Below, piece after piece: positions 34,663 through 47,000 of a DNA stretch of 64,000 nt (position 1 is its first letter; each line of letters opens with the position of its first letter). Both the position numbers and the translations under genes were made by a program. Below the pieces are notes generated by a model. That model saw only the letters and a list, made by a program, of their open reading frames with translations. It was not told the DNA's origin and made no database searches. The stretch comes from Lepidurus packardi. Its lineage: Eukaryota > Arthropoda > Branchiopoda > Notostraca > Triopsidae. The stretch spans positions 8,552,790 to 8,616,789 of the forward strand of contig JAKZAN010000002.1 in the NCBI GenBank assembly GCA_023053545.1, written 5' to 3'.

Positions 34663-36819
34663 AATTCGCAATTAACTTATTGTTACAGCTTTCCCAAAAA
34701 ACGTCCTATACTCCAGTACCCCGTTGTTCCCACTTGTTGTTGCTTTTGAACTTTTGTTCGTTCAAGTCTGGGACCAATAAAAAGTTTTCTCACATTAAAT
34801 GAAACGTGTTACGCCTGTAGTTTAACTATCTACCATCAAGGTAAGATCTCAACATTCTACTTATCCACCTAGGCCGCTACATGAACGGGGAAGTTTGTAC
34901 GGTATTGATAGCTAGTTTTTGTGTAAAAAAAACCTTCATACACGTATGTAGTTTCCTAGTTTGTTAAGATAATCCAGATGTATCTTACAGCTTTGAATCT
35001 GGTTTTAAACATCTCTATGGCCCATTTGGTTTTCCACATAGTCAAACTATGCCGACCCAAAGATCACAAGAACAACTCCATTTATCTCAACAAAAATATT
35101 TTCGTCTTACTATTTCAGCAAGACGGGCTAGGATAAAATGCGAGAACACAGGAGCCATATTTTTAAGGATATACTGGCAATACGTGCTGTATTCGAAGAT
35201 GGAATCATCGTATTTTCAGGGAGGCTAGTTAGGGCACCTATCGAGTAGGATGAAGGCATTGTTTCTCTTTCAACGCGAATTAGGAATCATACAAACTTTC
35301 ATGATCAGCTTATTTTTCAAAACAAAAACTCCAATCTTTAGCAATAATTTTAGCAATGTAAATAATTTGACGAACACGACTGGGAGCTGCCAAGGCCACC
35401 TGTAGTTCTTTCTATTTCAACAGCTTAGATACGGCACAGTCGAAAAAGCTTCAGGCACAGCAATTTCAGCCAATCAAAAGTGTCCCTTCCATGTAGGCTG
35501 CACTCTTATGAATTTAGAAGTACAGTGCCTAGGCATTTTATCCCCGAAAACGATGGGTCTAAAACTATCCTTAGAGCAGGTCATTGAAAGGAGAGCTAAT
35601 ATTATATATGGCACACATTCCTACTAGAAAAAAAGTTCATTAAATTATTTCCTTTAAAAGGAAATCCGTCAGGCCTTAGAACGTTATTCGTGACGTATAC
35701 TGTAAACTATATTAATTTTGTTATACTTAAAATATATACTTAAACTATAATAGTATATATTAAACTATTATAGTATTTTGTATTTTTGAGGCGAACCATG
35801 TCGCTATCGCGCCACATTATCGCCTTCGGCTTTCTTTTTTAACATACTCTCACTGTTTTGTATTTTCGCATCTTCAGATAAAATCTAAAATCTTCGTTTG
35901 TGTAAACTTGATAAAATTGTTTTGTATAAAAAACCTATTATAAAACTATTATAGTAATAGCTTAATATGTATAGTAACTACAGTAACTGAACACGTAGAT
36001 GGTATAATAATGGTACACTAACTAAATATTTATGGGTACCTAATATAGTATAAGTACACATTTATATAGATATACTTGCTTCCGTATGGAATATTCCATT
36101 TAAATCCGACTATAGAGAACTGTTGGTCATAACCGACTAACAATCAATAGAAAATAAATAAAAGAGAAATGTGAGATTTATTAGTTGAAGTTCGCAAAAA
36201 TATGATAGTGCAAAGCCCAAAGCATGTACTCCGTGATGTAGCCTGAAACTAATACGTACATTTCAAGATTATCTTCAGTCTTTACTTTCACAATATTACT
36301 GCCCTTCTAGGGTTTATTCAACTACAAAACGCTTCGTTAAAGATCAACTAAGAACAACTGAGCTACAACGATACAACTGACCTGTCACTTGTGTGGTACT
36401 GTATCATCTGAGGTCTCCGACTGGATGCTTAAAAAAAGACACATAAAACCAATTTCTAATATAAATTAAGTTACCTACGTTTTCTATGTACGATTCGCAA
36501 GTGCTTTGATCCTTTCCTAGGTTATTATTGCCCATACTAAAAACATCTTTTATGGTCAAGCAACCAAGGCGTGAAAAGAGTTGTCGTGACTAGCAATCAT
36601 TTACAGTAAGTTTTTCCTGCTCATACGAGGCACGAAGTTACCCAGTGAAGCGGGAGTGTGAATACTAGCTCAAAAGGTTATGGCAAACAAAAGAGAAGAA
36701 AAACCTTAACATCATGAATTACAGGACTCAAAATTTATTACAAGAATTGCCAAGGGTTTTTGTCAAAGTTTTTCCTTGTACCGAACTCTAGCTCGCCTTA
36801 AAGAAGCTCCGGACGGGGT
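34663..36819. other. intergenic, strongly AT-rich in part
   Basis: Holds the poly(A) signal of the first structural gene at 34776. From about 35690 to 36090 it is very AT-rich with many near-copies of AAACTATTATAGTAT in both orientations. No gene supported. Confidence 0.5.
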
Positions 36820-36827
36820 TATAAAAG
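36820..36827 (+). promoter_or_regulatory. TATA box (TATAAAAG)
   Basis: Perfect TATAAAAG 128 bp before the ATG of structural gene 2. It indicates a focused, probably tissue- or stage-regulated promoter. Confidence 0.75.
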
Positions 36828-36954
36828 CGGTACTTTTCCTGGTTTGCCATCATTCGCCTTATTTCGATCCAAGAAACTCTAGTTTGCGGCTCTTTAAAAA
36901 ACCGCAACTCAAATTGTACGGCCAAAGTTTGTAAATTTAAAAACCCTTTTCAAA

Positions 36955-37902
36955 ATGTTACCCGTGCTTCGACAGTTCGGATTTGCGTGCGTGGCTTTAG
37001 CTATTGTGCTGGCTTCCATCGATGCCCGATCCGTTGACATCGCATCTGAAGTACTTGAAGCCGCCAATCTGCGCAATGATCGCGGCTTGAATGCCAACTT
37101 TTCGCTGATCGACTCATTGCCCCGAATTGACACTGAGAAAGACTCCAAATTCAACACTGTTGCGCTGCAAACCCTGTTTAATACCATCTACTCCCCGCAG
37201 AATGGTGCCGTCGCTTCCCCAGCTCAAGACAACCGCTTGGCTCTGTTAGCTCCTCTGCAAGCTCGAGAAGATGAAAGTGAAGCCATTGAAAACCCTCGCA
37301 AAGCTCGCGGCGGTATCTACTATTCCCCAAACGACAAACATTTCTTCCAGCTCTCAGGTGATGACGAGTCCGCCTATCCTCAGTACGCTTACTATCCTGG
37401 ACAAGAAGTCTATCAGCAACAGCATGCCCGTAACTACCACGTGTACCCAGAAATGGCTGCAGCATTCCTTCCCGATTCATCCGATGCTCAAACTGAAGGT
37501 GAAGTTAGTCCCAATTCAGACGCTCAAGCTCGTTTCTTTGTGCCGTTTGGTCTTGGATCCGGTGGAAGCTTCGGCGCTGGCGCTGGCGTTGGTATCAATA
37601 CTGGCTCCAGCAATGCCGGGTCTACCAGCGTGGGTACAACTCTTGGCGGAGGATCGGGAGACGGCTTCAGTGCTGGAATTCTTAAAGTACTGAACCTAAG
37701 CAAGCCTCAAGTAGTTACCATCAACAGCCCATCGACTACCGTCCAAGCTACCCCCCTTGTCACCAAATACTTAGGCCTACCATTGGGATTTTTGTCGAAC
37801 GGAAATACCGCCACCAACAATAACAACAATGTAGGACTTGCACCTAGCGCAAACTATGGCTCAAATGGTATTTTTCTTTTCAAGGGTATTCAGCGTATTT
37901 GA
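36955..37902 (+). CDS. secreted Ala/Gly/Asn-rich structural-type protein 2
   Basis: A single uninterrupted frame of 315 residues. Signal peptide within residues 1-24 (FGFACVALAIVLASIDA). It has a charged N-terminal third, a Tyr/Gln-rich stretch (AYPQYAYYPGQEVYQQQH), a long Gly-rich segment (GLGSGGSFGAGAGVGINTGS) and an Asn-rich tail (TATNNNNNVGL). No cysteines in the mature chain and no known catalytic domain. The AYPQYAYY motif recurs as GYPQYAYYHY at the end of structural gene 3, linking the two. Likely an extracellular structural or matrix protein; exact role unknown. AATAAA at 38059 is a possible poly(A) signal. Confidence 0.8.
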   Translation: MLPVLRQFGFACVALAIVLASIDARSVDIASEVLEAANLRNDRGLNANFSLIDSLPRIDTEKDSKFNTVALQTLFNTIYSPQNGAVASPAQDNRLALLAPLQAREDESEAIENPRKARGGIYYSPNDKHFFQLSGDDESAYPQYAYYPGQEVYQQQHARNYHVYPEMAAAFLPDSSDAQTEGEVSPNSDAQARFFVPFGLGSGGSFGAGAGVGINTGSSNAGSTSVGTTLGGGSGDGFSAGILKVLNLSKPQVVTINSPSTTVQATPLVTKYLGLPLGFLSNGNTATNNNNNVGLAPSANYGSNGIFLFKGIQRI

Positions 37903-38397
37903 AAACGCAGAAAGATACAACTCAACTGTCCCTCTCCGATTTGTGTAACACCCCTTAAGGTTTTCGTTTCCGTTGTTTAACATCGTTATTTACGTTAAGT
38001 TTTAATACAAGCAAGTTGAAAGAAAATATAGTTTGGGTACAGTTGTAGTTAAAAATATAATAAAGTTACTATGTAGGTTGTTATTGAAGCATTGGGGCCG
38101 ATTTGGCGTGGAATTCATGCAAGTGTTGCACTCCCGGGAAACCCCTTGTTGCAAAAAGGGTCCCAAGAATCTAAAAAAATTAGAGAAGAGAAGGTAAAGA
38201 CAGGAAGACGTAGAACTTACTTTCACGTCTGAAGTTCACGGACGTACAATAACCTTATAATTTACAGCACAAAACCTGTTCACTAACTTCGGAGGCAAAA
38301 AAAAGGAACCAATTGGTGCAGCATCAAGGTCACACTGTCTTTCCGTAACTCTAGTTTTCGAGTGGTTCCCACTACGGGGGTTGGAAGACTTCTTCGA

Positions 38398-38405
38398 TAT
38401 AAAAG
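38398..38405 (+). promoter_or_regulatory. TATA box (TATAAAAG)
   Basis: Perfect TATAAAAG 106 bp before the ATG of structural gene 3, identical to the box of structural gene 2. Confidence 0.75.
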
Positions 38406-38503
38406 AGCAAGTCGGAGTTCAAAACTATGACCAGTGCCTTTCGATCATTCGTCGAGCTCTAAGATCTAGTGGAACTCTGTTCTTGTCCCGATAACAACCA
38501 AAT

Positions 38504-39079
38504 ATGATTAAAGTATTGTTTCTCGTAGCAGCCTTAGTTGCGGTAGCTTACGCAGACGAATCCGAAGTTCCCCAGCCAGTACCTTCAGAACCCGAACGTC
38601 AAGAACGTTTATTGGGATTGCCCGGATTGATAGGCTTAGCTGCTTTTGGTAGCCTTGCTAAACCACTCGCTTTGCTTCCTTTCGCAAACGCTGGTACTCA
38701 AGTTCCATCCAATGGCCAAGTCCTCGTAATCGACGGATCCTTGCCTCAAACTCCGGGAATTATTAACCAGTGGGGATCCGGAGTAAGAACCGAAATTCCC
38801 GGCAATCCCGGCTTCTTCATCACTAGTCGCAATGGTAAGTTAAACTTTGTCCTCTCGCTTTATTTTAAGACGCCAGCTAAATTACTATTCTTGACAGCTG
38901 CTGAAGCCCAAGACGATAAGAAGGAAGAAGCAGCCCAACCCGTAGCTGCAGCTTTGGGTTACCCATTCTACTACCCTTACTTCTACAAACCAACCTCGGC
39001 TTTCGCCTATGCTAACCCCCAGTATACCTATAACTCCTATCCCTACGGATACCCCCAATATGCGTACTACCACTATTGA
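38504..39079 (+). CDS. secreted Tyr/Ala/Pro-rich structural-type protein 3
   Basis: Signal peptide MIKVLFLVAALVAVAYA, then a Pro/Glu-rich start, a hydrophobic LLGLPGLIGLAAFGSLAKPL segment, and a C-terminal Tyr/Pro-rich repeat (YPFYYPYFYKP, QYTYNSYPYGYPQYAYYHY). With a 63-bp intron (38835-38897; GTAAGT...TTGACAG) the product has 170 residues. The intron is a multiple of three and has no stop, so reading through it gives 191 residues. The consensus splice sites and the size of other introns favour splicing. AATAAA at 39146. Tyrosine-rich secreted proteins of this kind are often cross-linked in cuticle or egg envelopes; the role here is inferred. Confidence 0.8.
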   Translation: MIKVLFLVAALVAVAYADESEVPQPVPSEPERQERLLGLPGLIGLAAFGSLAKPLALLPFANAGTQVPSNGQVLVIDGSLPQTPGIINQWGSGVRTEIPGNPGFFITSRNGKLNFVLSLYFKTPAKLLFLTAAEAQDDKKEEAAQPVAAALGYPFYYPYFYKPTSAFAYANPQYTYNSYPYGYPQYAYYHY

Positions 39080-40112
39080 GTTAACTATGTTAAACTCGTG
39101 TTGTTTTAACAAGTTATGTTAACTTATTGGCGTATATTCCGCTGTAATAAATTCTGCTACTCTTGAACTTTGCGTTGATTTCCCAAATAGTTTTCTTCAA
39201 TCTGATCTGACATCTGAATTTGTAGAACAAATATATTAACCTATTCAGCAGTTATACGAACTAAATTGCATGTGACAAATATTATAAGACCTCGAGCGTA
39301 CCATAACTGAAATTAAGAAGTAAGAAATATAGAAAGGTCTATTTTAAGATTCAAGAAAAAACTATTAAAAGGGACATTATAGTTTTACACAAAAGAAAAG
39401 CGACAAGAAAAACTCTTAATTTAACAAATAAATAACTAAAATAAATATAAATAAAAATATAAAATGAAATGAAATAAGTAGAAAAGAATAGAACAGAAAT
39501 ATACAAAATATAAATAAGTAAGTGAAATACATGTTAGACTGGTTTGAGAGGTAGTAGTAACCCAGTTCAGCACTTCACAAAAGAAACGACTCAACGGTAC
39601 CTGTACCTGTCTAATTATGGATTTCAATTAAAATAAAACAAGAGAATTCAAATAAGTCTGTTGAACCCTTCTGAACTTTAATCAAAACTGAAACCAGATC
39701 ATCTCTTCTCACCTTTCCCTCCCCCAACCCAGACATTCCTATTCGTCAAATTGGCAACCGGTCTAACGAGTGTATTTGCATACGTTAAAATCACGCAAAG
39801 AAACATCTTCCTTGGGTTTATGTGTCCATTCGCACCAAAGTACTTCGACCTCTACCTTGGCGATGGCGGCTATCGAAACTTCCCTCCCAACTAGTTTGAC
39901 CGTATGGGTCCCCCACTTACCAAACTAATACACCCAATCGTGTTCGGCGCAATAGACACAAACACGTTGCTCGGGTGAGTTTTAGGAAAGTCTCTATTTT
40001 AAGTTGAAGTCCCGAAGAAAGCACCCCGATCCAAGACCCCACAGTTACCACTACCTGCTAAACCAGTTCCGCAAACATACCAATTTTGGGGTCACAGTCG
40101 CGGCACTCAGGG
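39080..40112. other. intergenic
   Basis: Poly(A) signal of structural gene 3 at 39146; low-complexity AAATATAAATA stretch at 39420-39520. No gene supported. Confidence 0.5.
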
Positions 40113-40120
40113 TTTATAAG
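40113..40120 (+). promoter_or_regulatory. TATA-like box (TTTATAAG)
   Basis: Lies 113 bp before the ATG of structural gene 4, in line with the spacing of genes 2 and 3. Confidence 0.6.
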
Positions 40121-40232
40121 GCTAGAGCATTCCGTCAAATGACACTGAGTTGTTCCGTGACTGTGCTGTAGCTAACATATCTCTGAAACGCCAATACTTT
40201 TAGTGACTTACTAACCAGTTTCAGGATACACA

Positions 40233-41538
40233 ATGGCTCTCCGTTTTGTGCTCTTAGCCGCAGTTGTTGTAGTTGGTGTGTGCTCTTATGAGCTGAACGC
40301 TCCACATTACCCTTCTTACCCAAATCACTATTATCTAAACGGTAAGCATTTAATTTTATTCAGTAAACATTTTCGCTATCCGAATCGTACTATTTTAGGA
40401 AACCCCGATGCGTATAACCCCTACATGGAAGCGCGGTATGGATTGGCAAACCCTGAAGTTGACGGTAAGATATTCTACTACTATATTCGACAATCTACAG
40501 TTATACGTAAACGGTTTCTTGATGCTTGGCGTGTTTCGATTTTTCAGATGAAGCTTACCCAGACGACCAGGCAGCTCCTGAACAAGGAGACCGCCAGGAG
40601 CGCAAACTGCTCTTGATTAAGTTGGCAGCTTTGGCAGGGCTTAAGGGACTCAAACTAGCACCCTTAGCAGCACCCATCGTAGCAGGAGCTGGTAATTTTC
40701 ACTTCAGTACTTCACATTTTAAATGGTTTATAATTTTCCAACCAATTTTTACATTTTTAATAGGCCTTAAGGGAGCCGGATTAAGCGGACTTGGTAAGCA
40801 CATTACCTGATTCACTGTTAGTTTCCACACTACAATTTTTATTTTTCGAACTATTTAAGGTCTTAAAGGAGCCGGAGTAGCCGGATTAGGCGGGATTGGT
40901 AAGCATATACTTGATTCACTGTTAGTTTCCACGCTACAATTTTTTCTTTTCGAACTATCTAAGGCCTTGTCGGAGGTGCTGGTATTGGACTGTCTGGAGG
41001 TGCCGTTAACAACAACAACAACAACAACAATGTCTTCCTCAGCCAGCCTGCAGTTCAGAATCAAGGAATTACCGGAGGAACCCTCGTCTTCAACTTGCCC
41101 AAACCCAGCGGCATTTTCAACGGACCCGGTTTCATTGTTTCCGGAGATGCTCTTAACAACTTTGCAGGCAACCTTAACAACTTGAACCAGAACCTTGTCT
41201 CCTTGGGTCCGAATGCTGCTGCCGTTACCAACAATGTGCAATTCAACGCTGGCGGCGGCGGCGGCGGCGGCGGTATCCCTAGTGGCGCTCTGTTCCTCAA
41301 TGCTGGTCGACGCGCTGGCGAAGCTGCTGAACAAGAAGTTGCCGCCGATGCTGCTCAACAAGAAGTTGCTGCTGATCCTACTCAACCAAAAGTTGCTTCT
41401 GCTCAAGTCCAACCTGCCGTTGCTGCTGACGCTCAACAACAGGCTGACCAAGTCGTTTACTATTACAACCCCGTTTCTCATTACCCCCAATATTATCCCC
41501 AATATTACCCTGCACACTTCCCCTACCTTTTCCAGTAG
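40233..41538 (+). CDS. secreted Gly/Ala/Asn/Gln-rich structural-type protein 4
   Basis: Six exons (40233-40341, 40399-40464, 40548-40691, 40764-40793, 40860-40898, 40964-41538) give 320 residues. Signal peptide (MALRFVLLAAVVVVGVCS), Tyr/Pro/Asn-rich start (APHYPSYPNHYYLNG), an acidic linker, a Leu/Lys/Gly/Ala block (LAALAGLKGLKLAPLAAPI), repeats of GLKGAGxxGL, poly-Asn (41010-41030), a poly-Gly run (41251-41273), alanine/glutamine-rich repeats of EVAADAAQQ type, and a Tyr/Pro tail (HYPQYYPQYYPAHFPYLFQ). Exons 4 and 5 are only 30 and 39 bp and are duplicates of each other together with their introns. AATAAA at 41629. It shares composition with structural genes 1-3. Extracellular structural role inferred. 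Confidence 0.82.
40764..40963 (+). repeat. tandem mini-exon plus intron duplication
   Basis: Two units, 40764-40859 and 40860-40963. Each is a mini-exon coding for GLKGAG(L/V)xGL followed by a 65-66-bp intron. The introns are nearly identical (TGATTCACTGTTAGTTTCCAC, then CTACAATTTTT...CGAACTAT(T/C)TAAG). Each mini-exon is a multiple of three (30 and 39 bp), so units can be added or skipped without changing frame. Confidence 0.88.
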
Positions 41539-42063
41539 ACACCCTTTGGTCCCTAATTTAAAACATATTATACCACCGCAAAAAAAGAAAACAATGTTAA
41601 GTTATGACCTATGTTGTTAACTGATGACAATAAAGCCATCTTGTTTCCCAAACATATATGCAATCATTAAAGTGGCAATAGAAATCCAGTTTGCGCTCCT
41701 TTCTAATTTTAAGAAACAAGCAATGAGGGCAACGGGATGATAACGTTGCAATGGTAAAACATGTACTTGTAGCGTCTTTCCTCATCTCGCAAATGACACA
41801 CCCATTAAAGAACAGCTTTCTCCTTCCTGTTGTTCAGAAAATGCTCTCGAGGTTAACAATGGAAGCCAAACTGCTATAAACGTACGGGCGCAGTTCCTTC
41901 AAAACGTGTGAAAAACGAATATCTTAAAAGACAATCGCTTGTAAGAACCTTAGAAAGCGCAGTTCTCTATTGTGAGTGACCTCACACGGTAATTCAATTC
42001 AATGAATTTCAGGAATCCGTGTTGCTAATGCCTCGAAGTTGCTCGTGCTTGAAGATTCTTAAG
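41539..42063. other. intergenic
   Basis: 3' UTR of structural gene 4 with AATAAA at 41629, then the upstream region of the Ig-domain gene. No TATA box recognised. Confidence 0.5.
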
Positions 42064-43727
42064 ATGCTGGAAAATTTTGCAATAGTTTCCGTTTTGTGTT
42101 GCAGTTTACTAACTTCGCACAACGTTAACGTGTACAGTTTCCAGATTCCTGGTGAAGGGCAGTTACTAGCCGGAGCGAAGTTGTCGCGCGGGGTCGTTTT
42201 CCGTAGTGGTGAATCCAGTGCGGAACCTAACGATCCCAATCCAATTATTTTAAGCTTCAATCCTTCAAATCCTAGTCCAGCCCTTGCTTTTCCTGAGTCA
42301 CCCCCTCGAATATTATTTTTAGACGAACCGGTACCACAATGGCAACCCACACAAGATCCTTATTTGGATTCGATTTCCGTGGATGCTCCTATACGCCACG
42401 GACGCGATCAGAAGCTGATTTCACCTCATTTTCAACCCACTGTTATTCAGAATTTTAACTTAGCTGTGCCTGACCCTCAGTTAAACAATCAGGGCAATCA
42501 CGGACCTCCTACCATGGAGGTTTCGGCTAGGCAACCAGTCGGTCGTCCTATCCTCAGTAATACAACTACCAATTTTGGCATCAAGCCACTCGGGGTCGAA
42601 CTACTTCAAGACACCATTGTACGAAAACAAGTGGAAGCGCAGAATGAGGGCAGTAGGGTTTCGGAAGGTAACTATGCCAATGACCGGTGGTCTTGGCCTC
42701 GTCAAATGTTACATTCTGCGTCTCTTGAACCTCATCGTCCTCTTATACCTCAAGCAAGACAATCCACAATCTCGACCATTGAACCCACGAATACTTCAGC
42801 TGCCAACGTCACTTATCATCACAATCCAGTCCAGGTCTTGGCAAAAGTGTCCCGATGTCCCAAATTGTTCACAAATTTGAAAGTACTTTGCACAGTCACC
42901 CCATCAAACTATCCAGTGGTAAGTAGTTCACGCATTTTAGCTAGACGTTTTCAAACTTGGGAAAGATTCTCGGTTCATGGACTCAAATGACCTAAATCGT
43001 TTACCTAAGAGTCGACCCTTGGCTTCAAAAACAATCCTGCTCGTTTACTATAAAACTAGAAGAGAAAAAAAAAATATATAAACACGCACCCAAACAAAGC
43101 TGAGGTAACAAATCAAAATGGATGTAAAATATGATTTTTTTTACGACATCATTTTTTACCTTAATTATTTTTAAAACATGGTGAAGAATGCCATCACGCA
43201 CGTGTTTTTCCATTTCCCCTTTACATGCATATAAATAGATCTCTGTGTCCTTAAGGGCGTTTTCTAATGAGGCAATTAAGTGATTACGTCAGTGTTGTAA
43301 ATCCAACCATAACACTACACAAGACATATGCTAATCATCGAAGTGTAACATGTGTAAGAAATTGGTAAATTCTAAGTATTTCGATTCTTGTTTTTGTTTT
43401 AGCGTTTTAAATTCTCTTTCGTATAACTTATGGAATAAATTACACGAAATAAACGAACGCTTTTATCTTTTGTAGGTGCTTTCATGGAAGAAGCGTATTT
43501 TTGCCAGTAATAAATCTCCTGCCCGAGAAATCCTACTATCCCAAGGCAACCTCAAAAGAACTACGGAATCTAGATATTCTATCGCAGCTTTGGATTCCCT
43601 ACCTGACTCAACGCTCACTATCCAAAGTCTAAAAACCCAAGACTGTGGAGTTTACACATGTGAAGCGCGAGATCGACAAGGCGTGTTCCTGGGATCATCT
43701 GATGTCCTTGTGCTTCTATGTTTTTAA
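42064..43727 (+). CDS. secreted single-immunoglobulin-domain protein
   Basis: Two exons (42064-42918, 43476-43727) give 368 residues. Signal peptide MLENFAIVSVLCCSLLTS; an alternative start at 42028 or 42019 adds a few residues. Residues about 25-260 are Pro/Asn/Ser-rich and probably unstructured. The C-terminal 110 residues form one Ig fold split by the intron: first cysteine in LKVLCTVTP, tryptophan in VLSWKKR, then TLTIQSLKTQDCGVYTCEA with the second cysteine. It ends shortly after the last strand, with no transmembrane segment or GPI signal. Single-Ig secreted proteins act in adhesion, matrix or immunity; nothing here decides. It follows the structural group on the same strand. Confidence 0.75.
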
Positions 43728-44055
43728 CACTTGAAAAGTTCTATCCCTCTAAACCAATTTTCATGATAACCACTTTAACGTTTCATACGACATTAATTCT
43801 TGCTTTGTATTGCTACACCTTTGATTGCAATTCTGCTAATTCCCACAAACCCCACGATGCAAAGAAAGCTAAGAGAAGCGTACAGAAACGTAAACAACAG
43901 AAACAATCATTATATAAGGTTTCATTGAAATAAGTCGCATAAGAGAAAAAATATATAATATATAATCATGGATGTTGGGAGGCATCACGGAAGAGACCAA
44001 CACTGCCATCATGCGCACGAATCACGCGCCAAACGGAAATTAATAAAGATCCAAC
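43728..44055. other. intergenic between convergent Ig-domain gene and AP3D1
   Basis: No recognised feature. A plus-strand open frame at 43718-43933 overlaps the Ig gene stop and looks accidental. Confidence 0.5.
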
Positions 44056-47000
44056 TCAAGCATTGCTGGTCAAAAGCACTCGAATTTCTTCCATTAGACT
44101 GGAAAGCAATAATCCATCGTCGCTTTTTCCATCAAAACTTAGTTGACTGTTAGGCTAAAATAAATGAAAGGCAAGAATGATTCACTACCTATAACACGAA
44201 TATTTTATTAACAAAAGAACAAAGGAAACTTACCCCTGACTTGACGAGGAAACACAGATGTTGGCCTTTCAACGACCGAGCGTAGAAGGAAGCTGCAGAC
44301 GCGACTTGTTCTATCACGGCCAAGCGCAGCTTAACATTTAAGCGTGTAACAATCTACAAAATACAAAAGCAAATACAATTAACAAAAAAGGTGGAATTCT
44401 CTGAAAAGGAGGTCTTACTTCTGGAAACTCTAGGCTGACGTTGGGTAAGCACAGATTGGATTTTCTGGTCAGTTCATCCCCAGCTAAAAGCTCGGCAAAT
44501 TCTTCCCTGCTGATACTACTCTCTGTGATAAACGAACTACATGGCAGAAAAAGCTTGAAATCTATCTTCTCTTGTGTGACACCTTCTTTGGTCTGCAAGA
44601 AAGGGCGACATTAGAATAGCCACTTAATTAGAAGACTATCAAGAGTCTTGTCCTACTCAAAGGATGAATTTGAATGAATTACCTGGATCATATATGTTAG
44701 GGTACCACGCAAGTTTTGGGCTCTATTAATATCGTTGAGGAGAAAAACAAACTGGCTGTCTGCAAAAGACTGCGAATTGATCTGGTATACTAACTTAATC
44801 CCACCCTGACTACCGGGCTTTAAAAAGAATAATAAAAATAAATAAATTATATCAATAATAATGCGGATAAAAGTTTTCCTTCAAACGACTTACAGCTCTG
44901 ATAAGTTCCAACCCCTCAGTGTCCATGACGTTGAAATCTAAGTCTTTTATCAAACACGTACTGCGGTTCAAGAACCGAATTTTGAGTAGGAAATGATAAG
45001 GCTGATGAGGTGTCAAAGAGGAACGATACGTCTACAAAGGTAAAACAAAACAATATACATATAAAACCAGACAAAAAGTTTTAAATTAAAAAAATTACCA
45101 TAACCAAGGAATCATTTGCTCCTAGTAACTGATAAAGATCTGGCTGGGAGGGTGTGGAACTTTCACCTCCTCTTCCTTCCTGCTCGGGTCGTTCTTCATG
45201 AGAAGGCGTCGAAATCCCCAAAGCTTCTTCATAACCGTCTTTGCTACGCAAATGGGTTTTATGGTGTTTCTTCTTTTTCTCTTTGCTCTCATCTTTTTCA
45301 AGCTTCTTGCTCTTTTCTTTGGCGAATTTCGCAGTTTCAGGCAAATGTTCTTCAATGACCATCTTCTCGTCTGTCGCACTACTCAGCCAGAGGTCAACAT
45401 CGTTCTAAAAAACGGTGTTTTTTTTAATTAAAAAATGTGAGAAATATCCACAAATTATTATAGTGTGCGAGAATTACGGAGCCATTCGTGGCGGCAACAA
45501 GCTGATCTCCTTGCACAGGTTTTTTCTTCTTCTTTTTCTTCTTTTCATCCGTACTTTCTTTAACTTTCTTGGACTTTTTTTTAGGTTTCTCTGGAGTCGC
45601 TGGTGTCTTAATCGGGCTAACAACTGTTATTCGATGCTGTCGCACAGGAATCCTTTCTTCGTTTTTCAAGGGTCTATGAGAATCCCAATAGGTTACTGAC
45701 TAGCTAAGGAATTATTACTAAAAAGATAAAATACTCGTCCAAATTGATGTCCAAAGCACGATGAGGATCGTCTTGGGCTCGGTTATCCTCTTCACTATCT
45801 GACGCCTGCGCGCCTTCGGGCATTTCTAGCACGGCTACAACTTGTGGAACAGGGGCCTGTACTTCATCCTTATCTTCCTCGTGGTACACCACCTTCTTGC
45901 CCTTCTTCTTGGATTTGCCGTTTGTTGCCTTACCTTTCCTCGCCTTCTCGCTACTTACAGCTCCCGATTTGCCAACATATTTGTCAGACGAACGACCCAA
46001 ACCTAAAAAATTACCAAACCAATCACATTTTTCCTACTTTTTAAATAAATTATAACTATAAAACTAAAGTACCCGGGACATGCAGTGGGATATCCAAGTC
46101 AATTTGCGCTATCGGAACGTCATCCATGGCGCCATGGTTCGCATCGGACGAAGAATAATTTTTCAGACCACCTTTCAAGTAGTGTGGATTGCTAGCCTGT
46201 GCCAATTTTCTTGCTTCCCGTCTCTAATTAACAAATTAAATATAATCTTAAAAAAGATTTCGATACAACAGAATAATAAAAATTATTTAAATATAACAGA
46301 ATAATATAAATAAATTAGTATAATAGAATAATACATATAAATCAAATACAATAAAATAATAAAAATAAACTAAATTTATTAATAAAAAAAATTTTCATAG
46401 ATGGCTGACAAATATTTAGAATAAAATAGAGAAAAATAAACATACGGTATGTAACTCTTCTTCTGAAATCTCGACTTTAGCCTCTTCTCTGTATGCAGTG
46501 GAATTCTCCTTCTTGTAAAATATCTCTGTACCCCGTTCTTCTTCCTCGTCTGAGGATTCTTCGGCTGCAGGGGGTTCATTAATCCAACTATCGAGGTCCA
46601 ACCTACACATTTCGTACTTAATGGTAAGAAGCAATAATCGCAGTCAGAAATCTACCCTTCCGGAATCGGGACTTTTTTCTGGGCCTTGGGAGCGACAGGG
46701 TTGAGCTCACCAGCAAACAGAAGCTTTAGATCTTCAGCCACGTTGTCTTCTTCGTCCATTAACTTTAACGCGTATTTGAGCAATTGCACCGCACTGCTCG
46801 CACGTTCTTGAACTTCCAAGTCTCCACTTTGGACAAACTGTGGTAATCGCTCGAGCAATACTTGTCCTGCCTAAAATATAGGAGAGACGACAAATTAATG
46901 ATTGCATATGAAAGATTCTTAGAAGGATAATTACCTTGCGAATTTCTTCTTTATCTTCTGGAGACTTGCTGGAAACCAGCAGATGGCTAAAAAGCTTGAC

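Noticed and set aside
43718-43933. Separate small membrane protein after the Ig-domain gene
   Set aside because: Overlaps the last codons of the Ig gene in another frame and lacks a promoter or splice support.
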